Shown here in pieces: positions 1-6,576 of a stretch of DNA of 12,468 bases (positions within the stretch are counted from its first letter, which is position 1; each line of letters opens with the position of its first letter). The notes under the pieces are model-generated. The model did not search any database. It saw only the letters and a list, made by a program, of their open reading frames with translations, and was not told the DNA's origin. This stretch comes from an uncultured Eubacteriales bacterium. GTDB lineage: Bacteria > Bacillota > Clostridia > Christensenellales > CAG-138. Both the position numbers and the translations under genes were made by a program. The stretch spans positions 1 through 12,468 of the forward strand of contig URSN01000052.1 of the NCBI GenBank assembly GCA_900550525.1. Reading direction: 5' to 3'.

Positions 1-1
1 G

Positions 2-664
2 CACATGCGCGCCATTGAGGAGACCGGCCTCACATGCGCAGACGAAATGCTGTACCCCGAAAACCGCAGCTATTTGGATGACCTTCTGTCCTACGAAGCC
101 ATCGGCGCGCGCTCGGTCGAAAACCAGGAGCATCGCCTGGTTTCGAGCGGCATTTCGGTGCCCGTCGGCATGAAGAACCCCACCGCCTGTTCCACCTCCT
201 TCATGCTCAACTCCATCTACGCCGCGCAGGCGCACCAGAGCTTCATCTTCCGCAACTGGGAGGTCGAGTGCGACGGCAATCCGCTCGCACACGCCGTTAT
301 GCGTGGCTACATCGGTCTCGATGGGCGCCCCTACCCCAACTACCACTACGAACACCTGGAACGCTTGGCCGAACGCTATACCGAGCATGCCGGCTATGCC
401 AATCCGGCAGCGGTCATCGACTGCAACCATGACAACTCGGGCAAGCGTCCGCTGGAGCAGTATCGCATTTGCAAGGAGGTGCTCGACAGCTGCCGCCGCA
501 ACGAATCCATCTCCAAGCTGGTCAAGGGCTTTATGATCGAGTCCTACCTGGAGGACGGCAACCAGCCGGTCGACGGCGGCGTCTTTGGCAAGTCGATCAC
601 CGACCCGTGCCTGGGCTGGGAAAAGACCGACTACCTCATCCACGAGATCGCGGAACGTATTTAG
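2..664 (+). CDS. DAHP synthase, class I AroG/AroF/AroH type (C-terminal part, 5' end outside window)
   Basis: 3-Deoxy-7-phosphoheptulonate synthase condenses phosphoenolpyruvate and erythrose 4-phosphate in the first step of the shikimate pathway, in the cytoplasm. Counting from the ATG at 5, the fragment carries the family motifs in order: GARS (Arg36), GMKNPT (Lys57), IDCNHDNSGK (His142), GFMIES (Glu179) and GKSITDPCLGW (Asp200). His142, Glu179 and Asp200 match the metal ligands His268, Glu302 and Asp326 of E. coli AroG; Arg36 and Lys57 match its substrate-binding GART and GFKN segments. The frame is open to the left edge and the family is about 350 residues long, so the ATG at 5 is internal and the N-terminal barrel strands, including the metal-ligand Cys and most feedback-site residues, are missing. 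Nothing else here concerns aromatic biosynthesis. I cannot say which of AroF, AroG or AroH it is. Family assignment is firm. Confidence 0.95.
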   Translation, partial: HMRAIEETGLTCADEMLYPENRSYLDDLLSYEAIGARSVENQEHRLVSSGISVPVGMKNPTACSTSFMLNSIYAAQAHQSFIFRNWEVECDGNPLAHAVMRGYIGLDGRPYPNYHYEHLERLAERYTEHAGYANPAAVIDCNHDNSGKRPLEQYRICKEVLDSCRRNESISKLVKGFMIESYLEDGNQPVDGGVFGKSITDPCLGWEKTDYLIHEIAERI

Positions 665-665
665 C

Positions 666-689
666 TACGCGGTTTTACCAAACCGCGTA
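666..689 (+). terminator. Perfect hairpin just after the DAHP synthase stop
   Basis: A perfect 10-bp inverted repeat (TACGCGGTTT, loop TACC, AAACCGCGTA) begins one base after the stop codon. No T run follows, so on its own it is a weak intrinsic terminator. It may act with the larger structure at 705-804 or protect the mRNA 3' end. Confidence 0.45.
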
Positions 690-704
690 ACGGCTCGACG
701 CTGC

Positions 705-804
705 AAACCCGCCAGAACGGCAATCTGCCTTTCAACTTCGGCGGCATGATCAAAAGATCAATGCCGCCTCGTTTCAAGGCACCTTGCTCGCTCTGGCGGG
801 TTTT
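705..804 (+). terminator. Nested hairpin ending in a short T tract; probable terminator
   Basis: AAACCCGCCAG at 705-715 pairs perfectly with CTGGCGGGTTT at 793-803, followed by one more T. Inside lies a second hairpin: GGCGGCAT (740-747) with ATGCCGCC (761-768), extended by GATC-AAAA-GATC at 748-759 with one bulged A. This is consistent with the terminator of the DAHP synthase unit, although the outer loop is unusually long. The probable IS end starts immediately downstream. Confidence 0.5.
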
Positions 805-809
805 CGCTC

Positions 810-1087
810 ATATGACCCAATCCGCTGTCAAGAGCCACAATGACCCCGCCGACCGCTTGCAATCGGGCGGCGGGGCCTGCCGTTGAACCCGTCCCGGTCC
901 GCCCCCGGCATGTCGTCGACGCCTTCGGCTCAGTCTCATATCCGCGGATACCGTTCTGCCGGCCCGCACTCCATTCCTTCGGCGGGGTTCCCCAAGTCTG
1001 TCGAGGCGCATGCGGAGGGCTCCGCGCGCACAGCGAAATAGGGGGTGTCCCCGAAGGCCGCCCGGCTCGCCGGGACGGGGGCAATGT
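810..1087 (-). other. Structured non-coding IS end; candidate bridge-RNA region
   Basis: There is no believable gene on either strand in this stretch. It holds a strong stem of CCCCGCCG (844-851) with CGGCGGGG (868-875), extended inward by CCG/CGG; a perfect 12-bp palindrome TATCCGCGGATA (939-950); and CCCGGC-TC-GCCGGG (1061-1074) directly after the transposase stop. In IS1111-group elements the guide (bridge) RNA that pairs with target and donor DNA is encoded in the long end after the transposase, so this is where one would sit. That it encodes such an RNA is inference from position and structure only. Confidence 0.2.
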
Positions 1088-1216
1088 CTATTCCGCGCCC
1101 TCCCGGCACATCATGCCGAGGGCCCAAAGCCACCTCACGAGCTCGGCCGCGGTGGCCGCGAAGGCCGACGCCGCGGGCATGCCGCGGGCGAGCATCTCCT
1201 CGCGCCGCCGCAGGAG
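1088..1216 (-). pseudogene. IS110-family transposase, C-terminal fragment
   Basis: The minus-strand frame ends RRREEMLARGMPAASAF, then AATAAELVRWLWALGMM, then CREGAE and stop. This resembles the tail that follows the Transposase_20 (helix-hairpin-helix) domain in IS110/IS116/IS902 enzymes, where a basic R-R-x-x-L-A-R-G-x-P segment precedes A-x-x-A-x-E-L-x-x-x-x-W-A. The catalytic DEDD and Ser-containing parts are not present. Beyond about 1216 the frame stays open only as an antisense shadow of the + strand gene, with arginine-rich low-complexity content, so the enzyme is cut there. It is non-functional as seen. Family assignment is from recalled motif shape, not a search. Confidence 0.5.
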
Positions 1217-2452
1217 CCGCTGGATACGGCCGTGTACGCGGGCGAGCCCGTGGAAACGACCCTGACCACCGTGACCGCCCTTGCGGACGGGACGTGGGAG
1301 CGCCGCTACCGCAACGAGGCCGTCTCGTACGACGGGCTGACGGTGGAGCTGCTGTCGTTCGACCCGGAGGCGGAGGGCGCGGCGCTGCGCCTGCGCGTCA
1401 CGCCGCCGGAGGAATGGGACGGGGAGCTGTGCGCGTGGCTGCGGCGCAGCGGGCTGCGGCTGTCGTTTGAGGTGGACGGGCGGCAGGTGAACGCCGTGCG
1501 GGAGCGGGAGATTACCGTGCTGGAGGATGGCCGCGCGTTTGAGGTGACCTACGCCCGCTGCATCCTGGACCGGTACGACCGCTCGGGCACGGCGCTCGTC
1601 ATCCGCCCGTATGTGGAGCGCTTCCAATTCATCAGGTCCTGGAAGGTCGTGGACGGGGATTGCGTGCGATACGACCTCGCAGAGGGCGCGGAATATGTCA
1701 GCCTCTGCCGGGACGGCGAAAGTGTGGATGACGACAGCCGGATCAGCTTTGCAAAGGCGGACCGGGTCTATCTGGACGGGGCGGCGGTGTCGGCCCCGCT
1801 GGAGAGCAATCCGCTTGACCGACCGCCGGTCCTGCACGAGGTCTCGTTCGATGTGCTCGACATGGAGCGCTGCATCGCCGCCGGCGTGTTTGAGGACGGC
1901 TCGCAGGTGCCGGAGATCGGCACGGTCTATCTGCGGGAGAAGGACTTTTCGGATGTGACGCTGGTGCTGGAGGAGTTCCACATCTGGCCGGAGGAGATCA
2001 GACTGACGTTCCGCCTGAGCTATCCGCCTTCCTGGACGGACGAGGAGTGCGCCGCCATCGCCCGGCCGACCGGGTTCCTCGCCTATCTGGACGGATACCG
2101 GCCGGAGGAATATCAAATCCCCATTTATGCCTGCCCGTTTCAGGCAGACGGCTGGTTCGGTTCCGTGCTGATCAGCGCCGGCGATGAAAAGCTCAATCCG
2201 CCGGACAGCACGTTCCGCGAGATGGTGTTCAGCAACTGGGCTTCTTCCCTGGCGGTGGAAAACTGGCGCAGCCTGGAGACGGTGACGATCGTGCCGTATT
2301 ATACGCGGTACCTCCGGGCGAACGGCCGCCCCATTCCGGAGGAGGGGTATGCGTACAGCAGCGTTGTGGACTGGTACAGCGACACCCTGATCCTCGACGA
2401 GCTGGCCATGACCATCGAGATCACGGACGACCTGTTCGTTGACGGATTCTGA
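1214..2452 (+). CDS. Beta-rich protein with internal duplication, 5'-truncated at the IS junction
   Basis: I do not recognise the family. The frame is open upstream to 1010, but residues encoded before about 1214 are arginine- and proline-rich readings of IS DNA, so the true start is lost; no ribosome site supports the ATG at 1010. From 1214 on, codon use matches the downstream genes. The chain (about 412 residues) contains two similar modules, near 1328-1632 and 1949-2316: each has L-T-V or V-T-L strands, then L-R-x-R or L-T-F-R-L, a P-x-x-W-x-x-E-x-x-A segment, D-G-R or D-G-Y-R, and closes with I-R-P-Y-V-E-R or I-V-P-Y-Y-T-R. Predicted character is beta-sandwich, soluble, with no membrane segment in the remaining part. 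The lost N-terminus may have held a signal peptide or membrane anchor. It could be an extracytoplasmic domain of an anti-sigma-type or surface protein (weak inference). Confidence 0.75.
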   Translation, partial: EPLDTAVYAGEPVETTLTTVTALADGTWERRYRNEAVSYDGLTVELLSFDPEAEGAALRLRVTPPEEWDGELCAWLRRSGLRLSFEVDGRQVNAVREREITVLEDGRAFEVTYARCILDRYDRSGTALVIRPYVERFQFIRSWKVVDGDCVRYDLAEGAEYVSLCRDGESVDDDSRISFAKADRVYLDGAAVSAPLESNPLDRPPVLHEVSFDVLDMERCIAAGVFEDGSQVPEIGTVYLREKDFSDVTLVLEEFHIWPEEIRLTFRLSYPPSWTDEECAAIARPTGFLAYLDGYRPEEYQIPIYACPFQADGWFGSVLISAGDEKLNPPDSTFREMVFSNWASSLAVENWRSLETVTIVPYYTRYLRANGRPIPEEGYAYSSVVDWYSDTLILDELAMTIEITDDLFVDGF

Positions 2453-2466
2453 CGCGGCGAAAAGAA

Positions 2467-2532
2467 AAGCGGCGATGCAATTCGATGGAATCGAATCGAT
2501 TTCAAAGACATTTTGGCACTATGCGCCGCTTT
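2467..2532 (+). terminator. Long-range stem with inner hairpin after the truncated gene
   Basis: AAAGCGGCG (2467-2475) pairs perfectly with CGCCGCTTT (2524-2532). The 48-nt loop contains a second perfect inverted repeat, ATTCGAT-GGA-ATCGAAT (2481-2497). It lies 14 bp after the stop codon. The downstream arm ends in only three T residues, so termination is plausible but not certain. The inner repeat could alternatively be an operator-like site for the next gene. Confidence 0.4.
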
Positions 2533-2552
2533 CAAAAGCTGATAAACTGGTT

Positions 2553-2580
2553 TTGAACACTTCCTGCTTCATTGTACGAC
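2553..2580 (+). promoter_or_regulatory. Weak sigma-A-like promoter candidate upstream of small secreted protein A
   Basis: TTGAAC (2553-2558) and TACGAC (2575-2580) are separated by 16 bp in a locally AT-richer patch after the structure at 2467-2532. The -10 match is poor. The 2533-2705 gap otherwise holds G+C-rich sequence with no recognisable gene, ending in the GGAGG ribosome site at 2693-2697. Confidence 0.2.
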
Positions 2581-2705
2581 TGCCGGCGGGAAAGGGGTGA
2601 ACGTATGGGGACGCCGGCGCAGGGGGGACCGTCGCGCGGCGGGCAGCCGATGGCCCGTCGCTCAGGACACAATACCGGCGACAAAAAATGATGGAGGTTA
2701 AAACG

Positions 2706-3152
2706 ATGAACAAGCTCAGGAAAACCCTGGTGTTGTCCCTTGTCTGCCTGCTCCTGCTGACCACTTTTGCCGCTGGGGCGCTGGCCTCGGTCGTGGTAAA
2801 ACCCTATTCGTTCAGTGGGAAATGCTATCGTGCGTTTACCACAACCGGGTCTGTTGAAAAACCGGCGTCAAATCCTTGGCAGGCGTTTATGGTTTATGCG
2901 GATAAACTGGAGTATGAGATGGGGGCACCACACTATTACGCCTATGTGCAGCCAGTGAGTTCTGATACTGGGGCAAGCTATGGCAGCAGGGATATGGTGT
3001 ACACAACCCAAGACGCATATTGCACCCCCAATAGCGCCGGGCTGTACGCCGTTGTGGTTAAGATGAAGATATCCAACGCTTATTATGTGAATACGGGAGA
3101 TCAGGATAACCAGCTTACGATTAGCGGCACAGTGAGGGCGGTTTACAAATAA
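2706..3152 (+). CDS. Small secreted protein A (unknown family)
   Basis: The 148-residue product starts at the ATG at 2706, 8 bp after a GGAGG ribosome site. An upstream in-frame ATG at 2688 would put the ribosome site inside the gene. Residues 1-27 form a classic Sec signal peptide (basic N-terminus MNKLRK, leucine-rich core, cleavage expected after Ala-Leu-Ala27). The mature part, about 121 residues, is rich in Tyr, Thr, Ser and Val with alternating hydrophobic residues, suggesting a beta-sandwich. It has exactly two cysteines, Cys40 and Cys106, which could form a disulfide. There is no lipobox or membrane anchor, so it is probably released or bound non-covalently. Base composition is visibly more AT-rich than its neighbours, with many A/T third positions. 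It precedes lipoprotein 1 by 77 bp, as secreted protein B precedes lipoprotein 2. No function is recognised; cargo or effector of the neighbouring transporter is speculation. Confidence 0.85.
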   Translation: MNKLRKTLVLSLVCLLLLTTFAAGALASVVVKPYSFSGKCYRAFTTTGSVEKPASNPWQAFMVYADKLEYEMGAPHYYAYVQPVSSDTGASYGSRDMVYTTQDAYCTPNSAGLYAVVVKMKISNAYYVNTGDQDNQLTISGTVRAVYK

Positions 3153-3178
3153 TTGGGTAGAAGTCCTGTAGTAACGGG

Positions 3179-3205
3179 AGGGGCGCTGCTGTGCGCGGCG
3201 CCCCT
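3179..3205 (+). terminator. Intercistronic G+C hairpin before lipoprotein 1
   Basis: AGGGGCGC (3179-3186) pairs perfectly with GCGCCCCT (3198-3205) around an 11-nt loop. No T run follows; the next gene's ribosome site AAAGGAGG (3217-3224) starts 12 bp later. It is more likely a processing or attenuation hairpin that lowers downstream expression than a full terminator. Confidence 0.4.
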
Positions 3206-3229
3206 AAAGGATAAGCAAAGGAGGCCCAC

Positions 3230-4585
3230 ATGAAACGGACGCTTAAAACCCGAACGCTTTGCCTGCTGCTCGTGCTGCTCATGGCGGCGGCGCTGCTGCC
3301 CGGCTGTCAGCCGACGCCGGAGGAGGAGTTTGTCGTGAACCGGCTGGACGGGGCGCTGGAGGAGGCGGTGCTGGCCACGCCCGCGCCGCCGGCGCAATAT
3401 GAAGCGCCGGAGCGCTGGACGGAATCGTTCGACGTGCGCGGGCAGACGGTGCGCATCGACGTCGCCGTCGAGGTGCCGGACGCGGTGGAGTATCCCGTGC
3501 TGACGGTGCAGAACGCGCCGTTCACCGCGAAGGACGCGGTGCTGGCGGCGGATGTATTCTTCGGCGGCCCGGTGGAGCTGCGCCATCCGGCGATGGGGGA
3601 GGATGAGATTCTGAGCGAGCTGCAATACGCGCAGCGAGGGCACTTTATCGACGTAGACCCGGAGACCGGCGAGTCGATCTTCGGCCCCTACGAGGGGCAG
3701 GAGGAGGAAATCTCAAGGCTCAAGGCGCAGCTGGCCGAGGCCATGCGGCAGGAGACGACCTACGCCCCGCTGACGGCGGAGGCGCTGACCCTGCCCGCCG
3801 TTGCGCAGCCGGTGCGCGCCGAAACGGGCGAGACGGGGTATTTTTACTGCACGGAGAGCAACATCTGGTTTTACCGCCGATGGGACAATAACGTCCAGCC
3901 GGAGAGCTGGGTGCTGCAGGGCGACGCGATCCCGGGGGAGCGCTCGCACGCGCTGGAGAACGTCAAAATCACGGAGGACGAAGCCGCCGCCATGGGCGAC
4001 GCGTTTGTGAAAAAGCTGGGGCGGGACGATCTGGCGCTGGCCATCTGTGAAAAGGCGCGTTCGGCAAACGAATGTACGCTTGACACGATCTACGAGGGCT
4101 ATCAGCTCACCTATGTGCCGGCGATCAACGGCAGCGTGCCGTGTTATTTTGACCGCTATTCCAACAGCCCGGAACTGGCGTTTATGCAGGAGCAGGCCGC
4201 GTTTTCGGACGGCTGGTGGCAGGAATCGATCATCCTCGTGGTGACGGAGGACGGCGTGCAGGATATGAGCTGGAGCAACCGCAAGGAGATCGTGAACACG
4301 GCCAACGAGAACGTGACGCTGCTGCCGTTTGGCGAGATACAGGATCACATCCGCCGCCTGCTGCAAAACGGGCTGCGCGGAGGAGGCATAAACGGCGACC
4401 TGATCTTTGAGCGCATGATGCTGAGCACGGCGCTGTGCCGCCTGCCGGACCAGCCGGCCGAGGCGCTGCTCGTGCCGGTGTGGGTCATCCTGCTGACGAC
4501 GGAGCAGGCGCAGCGCGTGCATCTGGAATACGACCTGCTGCTCATCAACGCGCTCGACGGCACGTACATCAACCGCTGGGCGTGA
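3230..4585 (+). CDS. Lipoprotein 1 of a CQPTPEEE paralog family
   Basis: This 451-residue surface lipoprotein starts at the ATG at 3230, 5 bp after AAAGGAGG. Residues 1-25 are a basic, leucine-rich signal peptide ending in lipobox LLPG-Cys26. The mature N-terminus is CQPTPEEEFVVNRLDGALEE, followed by a Pro/Ala linker, a beta-rich stretch (68-98), a charged helix likely to be coiled coil (157-174), and a beta-rich C-terminal half. Shared with lipoproteins 2 and 3 are NENVTLLPF (359-367), LLVPVW (413-418) and LLLINALDGTYI (436-447). From memory this resembles the Firmicutes lipoproteins filed under DUF6034; I could not check. No enzyme motif is visible. It sits on the outer face of the membrane, between small secreted protein A and the ABC permease, so a role as extracytoplasmic partner or substrate-binding component of the transporter is possible but unproven. 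Confidence 0.9.
   Translation: MKRTLKTRTLCLLLVLLMAAALLPGCQPTPEEEFVVNRLDGALEEAVLATPAPPAQYEAPERWTESFDVRGQTVRIDVAVEVPDAVEYPVLTVQNAPFTAKDAVLAADVFFGGPVELRHPAMGEDEILSELQYAQRGHFIDVDPETGESIFGPYEGQEEEISRLKAQLAEAMRQETTYAPLTAEALTLPAVAQPVRAETGETGYFYCTESNIWFYRRWDNNVQPESWVLQGDAIPGERSHALENVKITEDEAAAMGDAFVKKLGRDDLALAICEKARSANECTLDTIYEGYQLTYVPAINGSVPCYFDRYSNSPELAFMQEQAAFSDGWWQESIILVVTEDGVQDMSWSNRKEIVNTANENVTLLPFGEIQDHIRRLLQNGLRGGGINGDLIFERMMLSTALCRLPDQPAEALLVPVWVILLTTEQAQRVHLEYDLLLINALDGTYINRWA
3308..3328 (+). repeat. 21-bp sequence after the lipobox, repeated exactly in lipoproteins 1, 2 and 3
   Basis: The 21 bp coding Gln-Pro-Thr-Pro-Glu-Glu-Glu directly after the lipobox cysteine are identical at 3308-3328, 7146-7166 and 9241-9261. 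The flanking signal-peptide DNA of lipoproteins 1 and 2 is also nearly identical. The matching place in lipoprotein 4 (from 12415) has diverged (Gln-Pro-Ala-Thr-Glu-Gln). Confidence 0.9.
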
Positions 4586-4641
4586 GCGTCCCGCCGGGCG
4601 GCTAAAAAAAATTGTACAAATTTTAAAATTGGATGCAACTT

Positions 4642-4670
4642 TTTGGCCGTTTCGCGTGTCTATATATATA
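4642..4670 (+). promoter_or_regulatory. Probable promoter of the permease gene
   Basis: The gap at 4586-4763 contains a striking AT-rich island (about 4606-4670) in otherwise G+C-rich DNA. TTGGCC (4642-4647) and TATATA (4665-4670) are 17 bp apart, the preferred sigma-A spacing; the -35 is a partial match. The run TATATATATA at 4661-4670 offers alternative -10 positions. Upstream, around 4612-4625, lies the near-palindrome AAAATTGTACAAATTTT, a possible regulator site. Transcription would start near 4677, leaving a leader of roughly 85 nt. Confidence 0.45.
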
Positions 4671-4689
4671 GAGAGGGTATAGAGAGGGG
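4667..4689 (+). repeat. Tandem TATAGAGAGGG(G) repeat at the permease promoter
   Basis: TATAGAGAGGG (4667-4677) is followed directly by TATAGAGAGGGG (4678-4689) and then TAT. The first copy overlaps the proposed -10 box, so the purine-rich units would fall at the transcription start or early leader. It may be regulatory or a replication-slippage duplication. Confidence 0.6.
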
Positions 4690-4763
4690 TATCGTTCGCC
4701 CCGCCCCGGACGGGCCGCGGCGGGGTGCGCGCCAACAGGACAAGGAGGGAAAGGGGGCAAACC

Positions 4764-6500
4764 GTGCAGGAACTCAAGAGCGATCTGAGGCGAGCGTTCG
4801 GGAAGCCGTTTCTGTTTGCGATGCTGGGGAGCATGCTGTGCGTGCTCTTTGGCGCGTTTTCGGATGTGCTGCTGCTGTTCAAGGGGCAGCCGCCGAGCGC
4901 GATGCTGTTTGAACACCGGGGGATAACCATCCGGGCGCTTTCGGGCAGCGTGATGCTGTTTGCGGCGCCGCTGCTCACGCCCATCCCGTACGCGGGGGCG
5001 TTCGTGGACGACGTGAAGAGCGGGTATTTGAAGGCGTACCTGCCGCGCACGAGCGTCACGCGGTACATCGTGGGCAAGGAGCTTGCGTGCGCGCTCTCGG
5101 GCGCGCTGTCGCTCGTGGGCGGCATCGTGCTCGGGCACATCCTCATCACGCTGGTGCTCATCCCGATCGAGACGTTCTCGGGCATGCCCGTGGACCCGCA
5201 GCTGGGGGCGCTGCTCGGGCGCGTCGGGCTGTACGGGCTCTTTGGCGCGCTGTTTGCCATGACCGGGCTGCTGCTCTCCACCATGACCATGAACGCCTAC
5301 ATGGCCTACGCCGCGCCGTTCATCCTCTACTATGTGCTCATCATCATCCAGGAGCGGTACGCGCGCGACGCGTTCATGCTCAACCCGCAGAACTACCTGA
5401 CGCTCACGGGCGCGTGGCCGTTTGGCGGGTGGAGCGCGGCGCTGACCATCCTCGTGCTGCTCGCGTGCCTGATGCTCGGGTTTTATCAGATCGCGCAGGG
5501 GCACCTGCGCGGCGCCAACGCGCGCAAGTCCATCCGCACCCTGCTGCCGCGGCGGCGGGTGCGGCTCGACCGTCCGGCGCGCCGTCTGCCGCTTTTCGGG
5601 CCGCTTAGCGCGCTGCACCAGGTGGGGGCGGTGGTGCGGTACAACTTCCGCATGTGGCGGGGGAACGCGCGCGTGCTGCTGACGTTCGCGCTGGCGTTCA
5701 TCCTGTGCTTCCTGCTCTCGGACAAGGCGGCGGCCTTTGCCTACGAGATGGGGACGACGATGCAGGCGTTCGAGCCGTTCGTGTGGACGTTCGGGGACGC
5801 CAACAGCGTGCTGCTGATCTCGCTGCTGCTGATCCTGCTGTTTGTGGACATGCCGTTTCTCGGCGCGGGGGTGCCGTATTACCTGATCCGGATGAAGCGG
5901 CGGACGTGGCTCATCGGGCAGGCGGCGTACGCGGCGCTGGCGACGGCGCTGTACATCGCGTTCATCTTCGTGTCGACGACGATCATCTGCATGGGCAACA
6001 GCTTCATCGGGAACATGTGGTCGGAGACGGCGGCGATCCTGGGGTATTCGGGTGCGGGCAAGGCGGTGGCGCTGCCGGCGCTTGTGAAGGTGCTGGAGCT
6101 GTCGCGGCCGTACGCGTGCACGGGGACGATCCTGCTGCTGATGCTGCTGTACACGCTGCTGCTGGTGTTCCTGATGCTGTATGTGAACATCCGGCGCGGG
6201 CGCGCGGCGGGGATTGTGGCGGCGCTGGGGCTGTCGCTGTACGGGTTTCTGCTCAACCCGGAGCTGATCAAGCAGCTGTTCAACCTGCCGGACGAGCTGA
6301 TGTACAAGGCGAGCGTGGCGGTGGGGTGGCTCTCGCCGCTCAACCACGCGACGTACCACATGCACAACTTCGGCTATGATCTGCTGCCGCGGCTGTGGCA
6401 GACGGAGGCGGTCTTTGCGGCGCTGATATTGCTGCTGTTCTTCCTCACGCTGCGCGCGCTCAGGACCTACAACTTCCATTTCACGGGGGTGGATGAATGA
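4764..6500 (+). CDS. ABC-2 type permease, two six-helix halves fused
   Basis: This 578-residue integral membrane protein forms the transmembrane path of an ABC transporter. I chose the GTG at 4764 (MQELKSDLRRAFGKPF) because AAGGAGGG (4742-4749) and a second purine run precede it; the GTG at 4725 lies upstream of both. Six hydrophobic segments lie in the N-terminal half (first at about 16-42), including the typical P-L-L-T-P-I-P-Y then F-V-D-D-V-K-S-G-Y-L-K-A-Y-L-P-R pattern of ABC-2 permeases. An arginine-rich cytoplasmic linker (roughly 255-300) leads to six more in the C-terminal half, with VPYYLIRMKRRTWLIGQ. Each half is the size of a usual single ABC-2 permease, so one chain may replace a heterodimer. 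The partner ATPase is probably at 8466-9113. The substrate is unknown; BcrB/NatB-like systems export peptides, antibiotics or ions. Confidence 0.85.
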   Translation: MQELKSDLRRAFGKPFLFAMLGSMLCVLFGAFSDVLLLFKGQPPSAMLFEHRGITIRALSGSVMLFAAPLLTPIPYAGAFVDDVKSGYLKAYLPRTSVTRYIVGKELACALSGALSLVGGIVLGHILITLVLIPIETFSGMPVDPQLGALLGRVGLYGLFGALFAMTGLLLSTMTMNAYMAYAAPFILYYVLIIIQERYARDAFMLNPQNYLTLTGAWPFGGWSAALTILVLLACLMLGFYQIAQGHLRGANARKSIRTLLPRRRVRLDRPARRLPLFGPLSALHQVGAVVRYNFRMWRGNARVLLTFALAFILCFLLSDKAAAFAYEMGTTMQAFEPFVWTFGDANSVLLISLLLILLFVDMPFLGAGVPYYLIRMKRRTWLIGQAAYAALATALYIAFIFVSTTIICMGNSFIGNMWSETAAILGYSGAGKAVALPALVKVLELSRPYACTGTILLLMLLYTLLLVFLMLYVNIRRGRAAGIVAALGLSLYGFLLNPELIKQLFNLPDELMYKASVAVGWLSPLNHATYHMHNFGYDLLPRLWQTEAVFAALILLLFFLTLRALRTYNFHFTGVDE

Positions 6501-6506
6501 AATCTG

Positions 6507-6525
6507 CCGTTCCGCATGGGGACGG
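6507..6525 (+). other. Short intercistronic hairpin after the permease
   Basis: CCGTTCC (6507-6513) pairs with GGGACGG (6519-6525) with one G-T wobble and a 5-nt loop, seven bases after the permease stop. It fits the pattern of hairpins after most genes here. No T tract. Confidence 0.3.
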
Positions 6526-6576
6526 CCTGCCGCTTTGGCGGGGGAATACCAACGAATATAAAGGAGGGTCCAAACA

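Larger units (their letters stand above)
806..1216 (-). mobile_element. Probable 3' end of an IS110-family insertion sequence, truncated
   Basis: Read on the minus strand, this stretch has a transposase-like C-terminus (stop at 1088-1090) followed by about 280 bp of G+C-rich, hairpin-rich non-coding DNA that stops next to the terminator-like hairpin at 705-804. A long non-coding end after the transposase is a known property of the IS1111 group of the IS110 family. The right limit is estimated from where the + strand reading becomes a convincing unrelated protein (codons from about 1214). The other IS end and most of the transposase are absent. I see no target duplication or clear terminal repeats; IS110 elements often lack them. 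The call rests on about 40 residues plus layout. Confidence 0.5.

Noticed and set aside
1010..1213. ATG at 1010 as the true start of the truncated beta-rich gene
   Set aside because: No ribosome site, and the first 68 codons read as Arg/Pro/Gly-rich translation of the IS end; the minus strand gives a more sensible protein tail there.
840..1265. Short + strand open frame in the IS region
   Set aside because: Composition is Arg/Pro/Ser-rich with no domain and no ribosome site; it overlaps strong hairpins and the minus-strand transposase tail.
4612..4630. The A-rich run and near-palindrome after lipoprotein 1 as an intrinsic terminator
   Set aside because: The run after the weak CCGC/GCGG stem is A, not T, on the coding strand, and the AT-only palindrome would make a very weak hairpin.
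3713..5290. Minus-strand open frame of about 525 codons across lipoprotein 1 and the permease
   Set aside because: Changes character along its length exactly where the + strand genes change, and contains no recognisable motif.
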